Assembly: GCF_026167525.1 (NCBI RefSeq)
Contig: NZ_CP110679.1
Location: 62,001-126,000, forward strand
Source: Sphingomonas sp. M1-B02
Lineage (GTDB): Bacteria; Pseudomonadota; Alphaproteobacteria; Sphingomonadales; Sphingomonadaceae
Reading direction: 5' to 3'
DNA: 64,000 bases
Part shown: piece by piece, positions 52,103 to 60,335 of the stretch
Numbering within the stretch: position 1 is the first letter of the stretch
How the letters are laid out: each line of letters starts with the position of its first letter
Translations under genes and position numbers: made by a program
The notes under the pieces: model-generated
What the model was told of the DNA's origin: nothing
The model's input: the letters and a program-made list of their open reading frames with translations, nothing else
The model's database searches: none

Positions 52103-52564
52103 TTAGCGGACCTTCGTGGAATCGTTCGGCCACGCACCATCTCGAATTACCTGCGCCAGCCCTTCGATTGTAAGATGGCGCTTCGGCTTTGCTGGCAAAA
52201 GCCAGCCAACGCAGAGCCACAATGCGAAGAACGTCACCACCCCGACGAGCCCCCCTATATGGGTCGTGAGATCGAAGACGGTCGCGATCCACACGGTTAG
52301 CGCTGTAGACGGAACCATCAACGCTAGGCCCAAAAGGAAGCCCCGAAGAGTCCCGCCTTCGTTGTGAAAAAACTCTGGCCATTGCTCATTGAGCGCCGAG
52401 AAGTTTGTTCCAAAGCGTTCATGAAGCCGCTGGAACAAGTCCGATGCGTCGTCACCATCTACGCCTAAATCATGCCCAAGCCTCGCGGTAGGGCTGAGCT
52501 TAGCCACAGGGATGCCGTGCTCATCATGCAAGAGATCAGTAATCACCGCCAGCGGGTCGTCCAT
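52103..52564 (-). CDS. DUF1493-like protein with two membrane segments
   Basis: A 153-residue protein. Residues 1-75 resemble DUF1493, an acyl-carrier-protein-like fold (ARLGHDLGVDGDDASDLFQR), with an Asp-rich turn where true carrier proteins have the phosphopantetheine Ser. Two hydrophobic helices follow (FLLGLALMVPSTALTVWIA and GLVGVVTFFALWLCVGWLL), then a polar tail with LTIEGLAQVIRDGAWP. The carrier-like domain probably does not carry a prosthetic group and may be a protein-binding module at the membrane. Confidence 0.7.
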   Translation of the reverse strand: MDDPLAVITDLLHDEHGIPVAKLSPTARLGHDLGVDGDDASDLFQRLHERFGTNFSALNEQWPEFFHNEGGTLRGFLLGLALMVPSTALTVWIATVFDLTTHIGGLVGVVTFFALWLCVGWLLPAKPKRHLTIEGLAQVIRDGAWPNDSTKVR

Positions 52565-52615
52565 GGTCCGACAATAGCGCACTGCCGCGCGTCCGCTATA
52601 GGCCTCAACTCACCG

Positions 52616-52653
52616 AAAGCCGCCGGTCGGCAAACCACCCAATTTCCGGACGT
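52616..52653. repeat. Short intergenic repeat unit, copy 3
   Basis: AAAGCCGCCGGTCGGC followed by AAACCACCCAATTTCCGGAC; related to 51411 and 51991. It lies between aroB and the DUF1493 gene. Confidence 0.5.
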
Positions 52654-52681
52654 ATCCCGCTCTGCTTGCGGGCGAGAGAGG

Positions 52682-53782
52682 TTACCGCGACTGCGCATCG
52701 AGGAATCCCGCGACGTCGGCAAGTTCGACCGTCTTGTCGAGGAAGGTCTGGCCGATGCCGCGGGCGAGGAGGAAGGGGAGGGTGCCGGCGGCCATTTTCT
52801 TGTCGTGGAGCATATGCTCGACCAGCGCTGCGCCCGATGCGGTGATGCCGGCGGCGGCTAGGCCGTCGGGGAGGCCGACGCTGCGGAGGTGGGCGGCGAC
52901 GCGCTGCGAGTCCTGGGTGGGGCAGAGGCCCCGTCGCGCGGAGTAAGCGAAGGCCAGCGCCATGCCGGCGGCGACGCCTTCGCCGTGGAGGAGCTTGTCG
53001 GAGAAGTCGGTTTCGGCCTCGAGCGCGTGGCCGAAGGTGTGGCCGAGATTGAGGAGGGCGCGCTTGCCGCTGGTCTCGCGCTCGTCTTCGCCGACGATGC
53101 GGGCCTTGGCGGCGACCGAATGGGCGATGGCGTAGGCGCGCGCTTCGGAATCGCCGGCGAGCAGGGCGGCGGCGTTGGCTTCGCAATATTCGAAGAAGGC
53201 GAAATCGTCGATCAGGCCATATTTGACGACTTCGGCATAGCCGGCGCGGACCTGGCGGGGATCGAGCGTGGCGAGCAGATCGGGGTCGATCAGGACCAGC
53301 GCCGGCTGGTGGAAGGCGCCGATGAGATTCTTGCCGGCGCGCGTGTTGATCGCGGTCTTGCCGCCGACCGAGGAATCGACCTGCGCGAGCAGCGTGGTGG
53401 GTATCTGGACGAAATTGCAGCCGCGCTTGACGATGCTGGTGGCGAAGCCGACCAGATCGCCGATCACCCCGCCGCCGAGCGCAATGACATGGTCGCTGCG
53501 CTCGACGCCCAGTTCGAGCAGGCGATCGGTGAGCGCTTCGAGCTGGCGCCAGCTCTTGGTCGCTTCGCCGGGGGGCAGGAGGATCGCCTCGCTGGCAATG
53601 CCGGCGGCGGCGAGGCTGGACTGGAGCGTCGCCAGATGCGGGCGGAGATTTTCGTCGGTGACGATCGGCATCGCCCGGCCGCGGGCGAGCGGGGCGAGTG
53701 CTTCGCCAGCGCAAGCGAGCAGCCCGGCTTCGATGCGAACGTCGTAGCTGCGGTCGCCGAGCGCGACGGGGATGCTTTTCAC
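52682..53782 (-). CDS. aroB: 3-dehydroquinate synthase
   Basis: A 366-residue enzyme for the second step of the shikimate pathway: it cyclises DAHP to 3-dehydroquinate using NAD+ and Zn2+. The nucleotide-binding GGGVIGDLVGF, the stretch PTTLLAQVDSSVGGKTAIN, the metal-ligand Glu in YAEVVKYG and the metal-ligand His in NLGHTFGHALE are all present. The start overlaps the stop of aroK, which precedes it in the operon. Confidence 0.96.
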   Translation of the reverse strand: MKSIPVALGDRSYDVRIEAGLLACAGEALAPLARGRAMPIVTDENLRPHLATLQSSLAAAGIASEAILLPPGEATKSWRQLEALTDRLLELGVERSDHVIALGGGVIGDLVGFATSIVKRGCNFVQIPTTLLAQVDSSVGGKTAINTRAGKNLIGAFHQPALVLIDPDLLATLDPRQVRAGYAEVVKYGLIDDFAFFEYCEANAAALLAGDSEARAYAIAHSVAAKARIVGEDERETSGKRALLNLGHTFGHALEAETDFSDKLLHGEGVAAGMALAFAYSARRGLCPTQDSQRVAAHLRSVGLPDGLAAAGITASGAALVEHMLHDKKMAAGTLPFLLARGIGQTFLDKTVELADVAGFLDAQSR

Positions 53783-54318
53783 GGGGCGATGGCTTTCAAT
53801 ATCTCTTCGACGGTGAAGTCGTGCGGCGCGGCTACGCTCTGCACCCGAACCGGGGCAAGCGCGTAAAAGGGATTTCGCACCTTGGCGAGTTCGGTGAGGA
53901 CGGTGTGGGGATCCTTGCCGCGGAGCAAAGGGCGGGTGTTGCGGCGGCCGACGCGCTCGGCGAGCACCGCGGGCTCGGCGTCGAGCCAGATCGCGATCGC
54001 CTGATCGAGGATGAGCGCGCGGGTCGCCTCGTTCAGGAAGGCGCCGCCGCCGGTGGCGATCACCTTGGGGGTGCCGTCGATCAGCCGGGCGATGACCCGC
54101 CGCTCGCCGTCGCGAAAATGGGGTTCGCCGAATCGCTCGAAGATTTCGCTTATGGTCAGGCCCGCCGCAGCCTCGATCTCATGGTCGGCATCGACGAAGG
54201 GCAGGCGCATGCGCTGGGCGAGGCGGCGGCCGACGGTGGTCTTGCCCACACCCATCAGCCCGACCAGGACGATCGGCTTGCCCTTCCACGGCCAAATAGG
54301 TGCATGCGTTTGCAACAT
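53779..54318 (-). CDS. aroK: Shikimate kinase
   Basis: A 179-residue P-loop kinase that phosphorylates shikimate. Walker A GLMGVGKTTVG, the shikimate-binding DADHEIE, RDGERRVIARL and GGGAFLNEATR (Walker B-like) are visible, and the adenine lid carries RNTRPLLRG. First gene of the aroK-aroB operon, divergent from a small membrane protein gene. Confidence 0.96.
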   Translation of the reverse strand: MLQTHAPIWPWKGKPIVLVGLMGVGKTTVGRRLAQRMRLPFVDADHEIEAAAGLTISEIFERFGEPHFRDGERRVIARLIDGTPKVIATGGGAFLNEATRALILDQAIAIWLDAEPAVLAERVGRRNTRPLLRGKDPHTVLTELAKVRNPFYALAPVRVQSVAAPHDFTVEEILKAIAP

Positions 54319-54389
54319 CGTGCGGGGGCTATACAGCGAGGCAGGGTCTCGGGCAAAAGGCCGGCGCAGTCTTAATTCAGGTCCGTTCC

Positions 54390-54527
54390 ATGTCCCGCTT
54401 GATCACAATCGTCGTCATCCTCCTCGTGCTGCTGATCGGGGGAATCGTCTTCCTTTCGACCCGCAGCACCGAGCAAGAGCCGGTCCGCATGGAAAAGGCG
54501 GTCCCGCTTGATAACCTCACCAACTAA
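54390..54527 (+). CDS. Small single-pass membrane protein
   Basis: A 45-residue protein with one strong membrane helix (LITIVVILLVLLIGGIVFLS) and a short polar tail. Its end overlaps the start of the next gene by 20 bases, so the two are probably translated together. No family is recognised. Confidence 0.65.
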   Translation: MSRLITIVVILLVLLIGGIVFLSTRSTEQEPVRMEKAVPLDNLTN

Positions 54528-56310
54528 GCGTTCGCGGATCGCGCTGGCGGCATCGCTGCTGGCGGGCGTCGCGCTGGTTGCGGGCATAGGCATGCCCGCA
54601 TCGGGGCAGGACACGCCCGAATCGCTGCTGCCGCCCGGTTTCGACGATCCGGCGCCGACCGCTGCGCCCACCCCTGCGCCGACGCGCGGGGGCGAAGTCG
54701 TGCAGCCGATCCCGGCGCCCGACCTGCTCCCCGACGATTCGATTCCGGCCAATGTGAGCGAGGCAGCGCTTGGCAACGAACAGGATGTCGCCGAAGTCGA
54801 CCTGACCAAATATGAGCTGCCCGAATTCGCCCGCCATTCGCTGGCGCGGGTGGGCGTGCTGGCGGCGGGCAACACGCCCTTCCCGGCGAACGCGTTCGGC
54901 GCGACCGACGGGCGCTATCTGCAGACGCTGATGCGGCGGCTCGATGCGCCGGTCGCGTCGCGCTGGGCGTCGATCGTGCTGCGGCGCGCGCTGATGTCGC
55001 CGACCGATACGCCGGCCAATATCGGCGGCGCGGACTTCGCGGCCGAGCGCGCCTGGCTGCTGGTGCGGATGGGCGAGGCGATCGCGGCGCGCGCGGTGGT
55101 GAGCGACGTCGATATCGACAATTATACGACGCGACTGTTCCAGGTCGCGGAGCAGGTTTCGCTGGCGACCGCCGATCCGGCAGGCCTCTGCCCGATCGCC
55201 GAGCCCGCATCGGTGGCGATCGGGCAGCGCGGCTGGGCACTCGCCAAGGCGATGTGCGCGGGACTGGCGGGGAAGCCCAACGAGGCCGGGCAATTGCTCA
55301 GCCAGGCGCGGCGGGGAACCGGCGCGGGCAATATCGACAATCTGCTGGCGGAGAAGATCGTCGGTGCGGGCGCGCAGGGCCGGCGCGCGGTGACGATCGA
55401 GTGGAACGGGGTGAGCCAGCTTACGTCGTGGCGCTGGGGGCTGGCGACGGCGACCGGCCTCGAGGTTCCCGCCTCGCTCTATCAGACCGCCGGTCCGCAG
55501 GTGCGCTATTGGCAGGCGCTTTCGCCTTATATCGATCCCGCGGCGCGCGCGCCCGCTGCGGAGCTTGCGGCAACCGCAGGCGTCTTTTCGAACGCCGGGC
55601 TGGTCGACCTCTATTCGGAGATCGACCAGGCGGGTGAAGGCGGCAACGGTCCGATGGCGATCGCGCGCGACCTGCGCACTGCCTATACCGACAGCGAAGC
55701 CGGGGATCGGCTGACCGCGATCCGGACATTGTGGAGCGGCGCGCAGTCGCCGCGGATGCAATATGCGCGATCGATCCTGACCGCGCGGGCAGCATCGTGG
55801 ATCCCGGCGAACGCCGAGGTCGAAGAGCCCGAGAAGCTGATCGCGTCGATGCTCTCCGCAGGGCTGGAGGCGTCGGCGCTCGAATGGCGATCGGTGGTGC
55901 CGCGCGGAAGCATGGGCTGGGGGCTGCTGGCGCTGGCCGATCCGGCGACGACGCCGGTGGCGTTCGGCGATTTCGATACGTTCCGCGAGGCGACGACGCC
56001 GCGCAAGGCACAGATGATGCTGGCCGGACTGGCCGGGCTCGGACGGCTGGAGACGGCGGATGCGCAGCGCGGGGCGGTGGCGGTCGATGTCCAGATCGGC
56101 GGCTTCAACGACTGGACCCGCGCGATCGATGCAGCCGGGATTCGCGGCGATGGCGCGACGGTGGCGCTGCTGGCGGCGGTGGGGATGCAGACCAGCGGCT
56201 GGGAGCGGGTGACGCCCGAGGCGTTGTTCCACATCGTTGCGGCGATGCGCGCGGCGGGGATGACCAATTATGCGCGGATGATCGCCGTCGAGGCGGTCAC
56301 GCGCGCATGA
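54508..56310 (+). CDS. Large exported hypothetical protein between aroK and xerD
   Basis: A 600-residue protein with a signal peptide (IALAASLLAGVALVAGIG, cleavage near ASGQ), a Pro/Ala-rich linker (TAAPTPAPTRGG) and then a long, Ala-rich, helical region without membrane segments, perhaps made of degenerate helical repeats. Two Cys lie near residues 230 and 250. It is probably a periplasmic repeat protein. It starts with TTG and overlaps the small membrane protein gene; its end is 10 bases before xerD. I do not recognise a characterised relative. Confidence 0.8.
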   Translation: MITSPTKRSRIALAASLLAGVALVAGIGMPASGQDTPESLLPPGFDDPAPTAAPTPAPTRGGEVVQPIPAPDLLPDDSIPANVSEAALGNEQDVAEVDLTKYELPEFARHSLARVGVLAAGNTPFPANAFGATDGRYLQTLMRRLDAPVASRWASIVLRRALMSPTDTPANIGGADFAAERAWLLVRMGEAIAARAVVSDVDIDNYTTRLFQVAEQVSLATADPAGLCPIAEPASVAIGQRGWALAKAMCAGLAGKPNEAGQLLSQARRGTGAGNIDNLLAEKIVGAGAQGRRAVTIEWNGVSQLTSWRWGLATATGLEVPASLYQTAGPQVRYWQALSPYIDPAARAPAAELAATAGVFSNAGLVDLYSEIDQAGEGGNGPMAIARDLRTAYTDSEAGDRLTAIRTLWSGAQSPRMQYARSILTARAASWIPANAEVEEPEKLIASMLSAGLEASALEWRSVVPRGSMGWGLLALADPATTPVAFGDFDTFREATTPRKAQMMLAGLAGLGRLETADAQRGAVAVDVQIGGFNDWTRAIDAAGIRGDGATVALLAAVGMQTSGWERVTPEALFHIVAAMRAAGMTNYARMIAVEAVTRA

Positions 56311-56320
56311 GCCCGGGCGC

Positions 56321-57223
56321 TTGAGCGCGCTCGACGACCGCGGGCTGATCGAGCGTTTCCTGGAAATGATGCGCGCCGAGGCGGGCGCGGCGGGCAATAC
56401 GATCGCTGCCTACGGCACCGATCTGCGGCTGGCGTCGGAACTGCTCGAGGGGCGTCTGGGCGAAGCTATCGCGGCCGACCTCGAGCGGCTGGGGGCCGCC
56501 TGGCAGACGCTGGCGCGCACTACGGTGGCGCGGAAATCTGCGGCGCTGCGGCGCTTTTTCGCGTTTCTGGCGGACGAGGGACTTCGGTCCGACGATCCGG
56601 GCGGGGCGCTGCCGCGGCCGGGTTCTTCGCGGGGACTGCCGAAAGTGCTGAGCACCGGCGATGTCGACCGGCTGTTTGCGGTGATCGCCCGCCGGCAGGC
56701 GCGGGTGCCGGCGGATCCGAACGATCTGCGGCTGAGCGCGCTGGTCGAACTGCTCTACGGATCTGGTCTGCGCGCGACCGAATTGGTGTCGCTGCCGCGC
56801 AATGCGATCGCGCCCGATCGGCCCTATCTGATCCTGAAGGGCAAAGGCGGGCGCGAGCGGCTGGTGCCGATATCGGATCGCGCGCGGGCGGCGGTGGCGG
56901 CATGGCGGGCGCATGTCGACGTCGGGCGGGCCTGGCTGTTTCCCTCGGGCAAGGGGCATCTGTCGCGGGTGCGGCTGCACCAGATCATCCGCGCGCTGGC
57001 GGCGGAGGCGGGGATCCCGCCCGATCGGATCAGCCCGCATGTGCTGCGCCACGCCTTCGCCACGCATCTGCTGGAGGGCGGCGCCGATCTGCGCGCGCTG
57101 CAGGCGATGCTGGGGCATGCCGATATCGCGACGACCGAAATCTATACGCATGTCGACAGCAAGCGGCTGGTCGAGCTGGTCAATTCCCGGCACCCGCTGG
57201 GGGAGGCTCTGGCGCGGAAGTGA
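56321..57223 (+). CDS. xerD: Tyrosine recombinase XerD
   Basis: A 300-residue tyrosine recombinase with the N-terminal SAM-like core-binding domain and the catalytic domain holding the full set: R in SGLRATELV near residue 150, K in LKGKGGRERLVP, HVLRHAFATHLLEGG (His and Arg), LGHADIATTEIYTHV with the nucleophile Tyr near 281. XerC/XerD resolve chromosome dimers at dif. The neighbourhood next to accA supports XerD over XerC. Start is a TTG with no strong ribosome site. Confidence 0.9.
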   Translation: MSALDDRGLIERFLEMMRAEAGAAGNTIAAYGTDLRLASELLEGRLGEAIAADLERLGAAWQTLARTTVARKSAALRRFFAFLADEGLRSDDPGGALPRPGSSRGLPKVLSTGDVDRLFAVIARRQARVPADPNDLRLSALVELLYGSGLRATELVSLPRNAIAPDRPYLILKGKGGRERLVPISDRARAAVAAWRAHVDVGRAWLFPSGKGHLSRVRLHQIIRALAAEAGIPPDRISPHVLRHAFATHLLEGGADLRALQAMLGHADIATTEIYTHVDSKRLVELVNSRHPLGEALARK

Positions 57224-57228
57224 GTTGG

Positions 57229-57378
57229 TTCGCGCAACGACGCAACGACGCGACGAAGGCACTGCCTCCGGCGGTGTCAGCCGCCGCTCGATCCTCAGGC
57301 CAAGCGGCAACGGTTCGTGATGGAAGGCCGCTAGCGCGGCAAGCTCTACATCGTTGCGTCGTCGCGTCGTTGCGCGAA
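57229..57378. repeat. REP-like inverted repeat between xerD and accA
   Basis: TTCGCGCAACGACGCAACGA begins the left arm (57229-57258), and the right arm 57351-57378 ends with CGTCGTTGCGCGAA, its complement. The outer 14 bases pair perfectly and the rest pair with register slips. The 250-base gap 57224-57472 has no gene. Tracts of CGACG units could form alternate structures. Confidence 0.6.
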
Positions 57379-57472
57379 CATCTTCTTCGCGCCTTTGCGC
57401 CTTCGCGTGATCCAACTCTCCTTGAGGCCGCACGCGTTGACGCAAAGGCCGGCGCGTCCTAACCGCGCAACG

Positions 57473-58423
57473 ATGGCAACCTTCCTCGATTTCGAGAAAC
57501 CGATCGCCGAGCTGCAGAGCCGGATCGATGAGCTTCGTCGCACCGCCGAGGGCGGCGAGGTCAATATCGATGCGGAGATCGAGCCGCTCCAGGTCAAGTC
57601 CGATCGGCTGCTGCTCGATACCTATGCGCGGCTGACCCCCTGGCAGAAGACGCAGGTCGCGCGGCATCCCGAGCGCCCGCATTTCAAACATTATGTCGCG
57701 GGGCTGATCGAGGATTTCATGCCGCTGGGCGGCGACCGCGCCTTTGCCGACGACGCCGCGATCATCGGCGGGCTCGGGCGCTTTCGCGGGCGCCGGGTGA
57801 TGGTGATCGGCCATGAGAAAGGCGACGACACCGCGAGTCGGCTCAAGCATAATTTCGGAATGGGTAAGCCCGAGGGCTATCGCAAGGCGATCCGGCTGAT
57901 GCGGCTGGCCGACAAATTCCATATCCCGGTGGTGACCTTGGTCGATACGTCGGGCGCGTTTCCCGGTGTCCAGGCCGAGGAGCGTGGCCAGGCCGAGGCG
58001 ATCGCGCGATCGACCGAACAGTGCCTGAACCTGGGGGTGCCGCTGGTGGCGTCGATCCTGGGCGAGGGCGGTTCGGGCGGCGCGGTGGCGCTGGCGGCGG
58101 GCAACCGGGTGCTGATGATGGAGCATGCGGTCTATTCGGTGATCTCGCCCGAGGGCTGCGCATCGATCCTGTGGCGGACGTCGGACAAGGCGTCGGACGC
58201 GGCCGAGGCGATGAAGGTCACCGCGCAGCATCTGAAGGAATTGGGCGTGATCGACGGGATCGTTCGCGAGCCGCTGGGCGGGGCGCACCGGGCTCCCGCG
58301 GCTGCGATCGAGTCGCTGGGCGATGCGATCGCGGAGGCGCTCGACGAACTGGAGGGGCTTTCGCCCGACGGGCTGCGCCAGGCGCGGCGCGCGAAATTCC
58401 TGGCGATGGGCCGGCTTCAGTAA
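57473..58423 (+). CDS. accA: Acetyl-CoA carboxylase carboxyltransferase subunit alpha
   Basis: A 316-residue AccA that transfers the carboxyl group from biotin to acetyl-CoA with AccD, the first step of fatty acid synthesis. Typical features: [19 protein letters not shown] at the N-terminus, [14 protein letters not shown] and [32 protein letters not shown], and the oxyanion-hole region [10 protein letters not shown]. The ATG at 57473 matches the usual start of the family. Confidence 0.96.
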   Translation: MATFLDFEKPIAELQSRIDELRRTAEGGEVNIDAEIEPLQVKSDRLLLDTYARLTPWQKTQVARHPERPHFKHYVAGLIEDFMPLGGDRAFADDAAIIGGLGRFRGRRVMVIGHEKGDDTASRLKHNFGMGKPEGYRKAIRLMRLADKFHIPVVTLVDTSGAFPGVQAEERGQAEAIARSTEQCLNLGVPLVASILGEGGSGGAVALAAGNRVLMMEHAVYSVISPEGCASILWRTSDKASDAAEAMKVTAQHLKELGVIDGIVREPLGGAHRAPAAAIESLGDAIAEALDELEGLSPDGLRQARRAKFLAMGRLQ

Positions 58424-58442
58424 CAGCCCGAGCGGATGCACG

Positions 58443-58475
58443 AAAAAGGGCGGCGGAACCTTGGTTCCACCGCCC
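58443..58475 (-). terminator. Rho-independent terminator shared by accA and the Flp pilin gene
   Basis: GGGCGGCGGAACC (58448-58460) and GGTTCCACCGCCC (58463-58475) form a 13-pair stem with one mismatch. On the minus strand the stem is followed by five T, so it terminates the pilin transcript; accA may use the same hairpin from the other side. Confidence 0.8.
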
Positions 58476-58500
58476 CGATCCGTTTTCAAGTCGATGAGGC

Positions 58501-58665
58501 TTAGCTCTTCATGTTCGACGAGACGTTCGTGAAGGTCTTGTTGAGCTGGTTGCCCAGACCCTGCATCGCGGCGATGGCGGCGACTGCGATGAGCGCGGCG
58601 ATCAGGCCATACTCGATTGCGGTGGCGCCCTTGGAATTCTTGAGGAAAGTGCGAATCTTCTGCAT
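58501..58665 (-). CDS. Flp/Fap-type IVb pilin
   Basis: A 54-residue pilin precursor: a short basic leader (QKIRTFLKNSKGA), then the hydrophobic pilin helix starting TAIEYGLIAALIAVAAIAAM with the prepilin Glu five residues after the G-A cut site, and a polar tail. A GGAGA site is 6 bases before the ATG. Flp pilins are assembled by a Tad secretion system, none of whose genes are in the window. Confidence 0.9.
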   Translation of the reverse strand: MQKIRTFLKNSKGATAIEYGLIAALIAVAAIAAMQGLGNQLNKTFTNVSSNMKS

Positions 58666-58795
58666 ACCGGTCTCCATCGTTTCAACTGTGCTTCATTCAC
58701 CCGGCCTCCCCGGAAAACCGGTTCGGCACGAGGAGCGTAGGACAGAGGAGGTAAAGAAACGGATAAGGCGCAGCGTTACGATCGAGTAACGATGT

Positions 58796-58996
58796 TCAGC
58801 CCCCGCTGGCCGTGACCTTGTCGTTGATATTGCTCCACAGATTCATGCTGGCGTCGCCAAGCGCGATTAGGCCGATCATCAAGCTGATCACGATCAGCGC
58901 CAGGATCAGGCCATATTCGACGGCGGTGGCAGCGCGCCGATCGCGGAGCAGCCTGGCAGTGACGTGGTACAGGCTTCGCATCGGCAGAGACTTCAT
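58796..58996 (-). CDS. Second Flp-type pilin or pilin-like protein
   Basis: A 66-residue protein with a longer basic leader (VTARLLRDRRAA) and a pilin helix TAVEYGLILALIVISLMIGL, then a tail different from the first pilin. It may be a minor pilin or a pseudopilin. It lies 131 bases upstream of the first pilin gene on the same strand. An alternative start at residue 6 (MRSLYHV) would give a leader of more usual length. Confidence 0.85.
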   Translation of the reverse strand: MKSLPMRSLYHVTARLLRDRRAATAVEYGLILALIVISLMIGLIALGDASMNLWSNINDKVTASGG

Positions 58997-59036
58997 CGCT
59001 ATGGTGTGACGTGGGTAATGAAGGGCAGTTAAGGAA

Positions 59037-59456
59037 GTGCTGATCGATACGTCTCCCTTGTTGCTGGTGGTCGCCGCGGCGCTGGTCGACGGTGGTGGGC
59101 GCGTTCTCGTGCAGCAGCGGCCGGCGGGTAAGCCGATGGCCGGGCTATGGGAGTTCCCCGGCGGGAAAATCGAAGGCGGCGAAACGCCCGAGGCGGCGCT
59201 GGCGCGGGAGCTCCACGAGGAATTGGGGATCGATGTCGACCCCGCCGCGATGGCGCCGCTCGCCTTCGCCAGCGAGGGGCTTGGCGGGCGGCACCTGCTG
59301 CTGATGCTTTATGTCGTGCGGGCGTGGGACGCAGTGCCCGAGGCGCGGCATGCCAGCGCGCTGCGCTGGGTAACGCCGGCCGAGCTGCGCGGGCTGGCGA
59401 TGCCGCCGGCGGATGCGCCGCTGATCGGGGCGCTGGAGCGTCTGCTTAGGGGGTGA
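59037..59456 (+). CDS. mutT: MutT-type Nudix pyrophosphohydrolase
   Basis: A 139-residue Nudix protein. The 23-residue Nudix box starts at GGKIEGGETPEAALARELHE and ends EELGI, with all metal-binding Glu present. The conserved WEFPGGK before it is typical of MutT, which removes 8-oxo-dGTP and so prevents mutations. Start is a GTG after AAGGA. Confidence 0.9.
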   Translation: MLIDTSPLLLVVAAALVDGGGRVLVQQRPAGKPMAGLWEFPGGKIEGGETPEAALARELHEELGIDVDPAAMAPLAFASEGLGGRHLLLMLYVVRAWDAVPEARHASALRWVTPAELRGLAMPPADAPLIGALERLLRG

Positions 59457-59459
59457 GGC

Positions 59460-60293
59460 TCAGCCTTTCGGCTTGAGCGCCTCTGCCAGCGAGGAAGTGG
59501 CGCTGCCGGGACGGGCGGGCTTGGGTTGCGACGGGTCCGGGGCCCAGCCGGTCAGATAGACGATCTCGAAACGTTCGGGGACGCGGCCATCGGGGTCGGC
59601 GCGCCCTGCAAAGGCCTGGGCGGCGGCGAACAGCGTCTCGCGGCGCAGCGGGCTGGCATCCCGGAGCAGATTGGTGCCGGCCATGCCGCGCAGGTCGCGG
59701 AGCAAATTGGGCAGGCCGGCATAGCGGACGGTGAGCGTCTCCACGTCCGAGACCGGCAATGCGAAGCCGGCGCGGGACAGCAAATCGCCGGCCGAGCGGA
59801 CGTCGATCTGGGGGTGGAAGCGCGCGGCGGGGCGATCGGTCTCTGCCGCAAGGAAGGCGCCGCGCAACGTGGCGAGCGTCCCGGCGCCGAGAAAGGCGCC
59901 CAGAAAGAGGCCGTCGGGGCGCAGCACGCGGCGGGTGAGGGTGAGCGCGCCGGGGACGTCGTTGACCTGATCGAGCGTGCCGGCGGCAATCACCAGATCG
60001 AAGGAGGCGTCGGCAAAGGGGATGCGATCCTCGTCGGCCTGGACGCCGCCGGCGGCCTTGGCGAAGCGGAAGCCTGCGTCGAGATGGGCTATGCGTGCGC
60101 CGGGGATGGCGAGATCGCCGGCGAAACTGCCCAGATCGAGGACGTCGCGGAACTCGCGCTTCACGGCATCCAGCCGCTCGAGCAATCCTTCGAGCATATG
60201 ATCGCGCAGGAAGGCGAAATCGCCAAAGCCGGGCGCGGCCCGGTCGCGGCGAAGCCGGCGGCGGGCGCGGGCAAAGATCTCGGAGTCGGACAC
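59460..60293 (-). CDS. SAM-dependent methyltransferase (class I)
   Basis: A 277-residue methyltransferase similar to the BioC/NDUFAF5 group. The SAM site is VLDLGSFAGDL near residue 50, then IPFADASFDLVIAAGTLDQVND and ALTLTRRVLRPDGLFLGAF. The first loop has D-L-G-S rather than the usual D-x-G-x-G, a known variation in this group. It starts with GTG and is divergent from comF with 42 bases between starts, as in many alphaproteobacteria. Confidence 0.88.
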   Translation of the reverse strand: MSDSEIFARARRRLRRDRAAPGFGDFAFLRDHMLEGLLERLDAVKREFRDVLDLGSFAGDLAIPGARIAHLDAGFRFAKAAGGVQADEDRIPFADASFDLVIAAGTLDQVNDVPGALTLTRRVLRPDGLFLGAFLGAGTLATLRGAFLAAETDRPAARFHPQIDVRSAGDLLSRAGFALPVSDVETLTVRYAGLPNLLRDLRGMAGTNLLRDASPLRRETLFAAAQAFAGRADPDGRVPERFEIVYLTGWAPDPSQPKPARPGSATSSLAEALKPKG

Positions 60294-60335
60294 GGAGCGG
60301 CTTGTGCAGCGGCGGCGCGCCCGCGACAAGGCTGT

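Noticed and set aside
57231..57380. A CRISPR-like array of CGACG units
   Set aside because: The units are too short and irregular, there are no spacers, and no cas genes are nearby.
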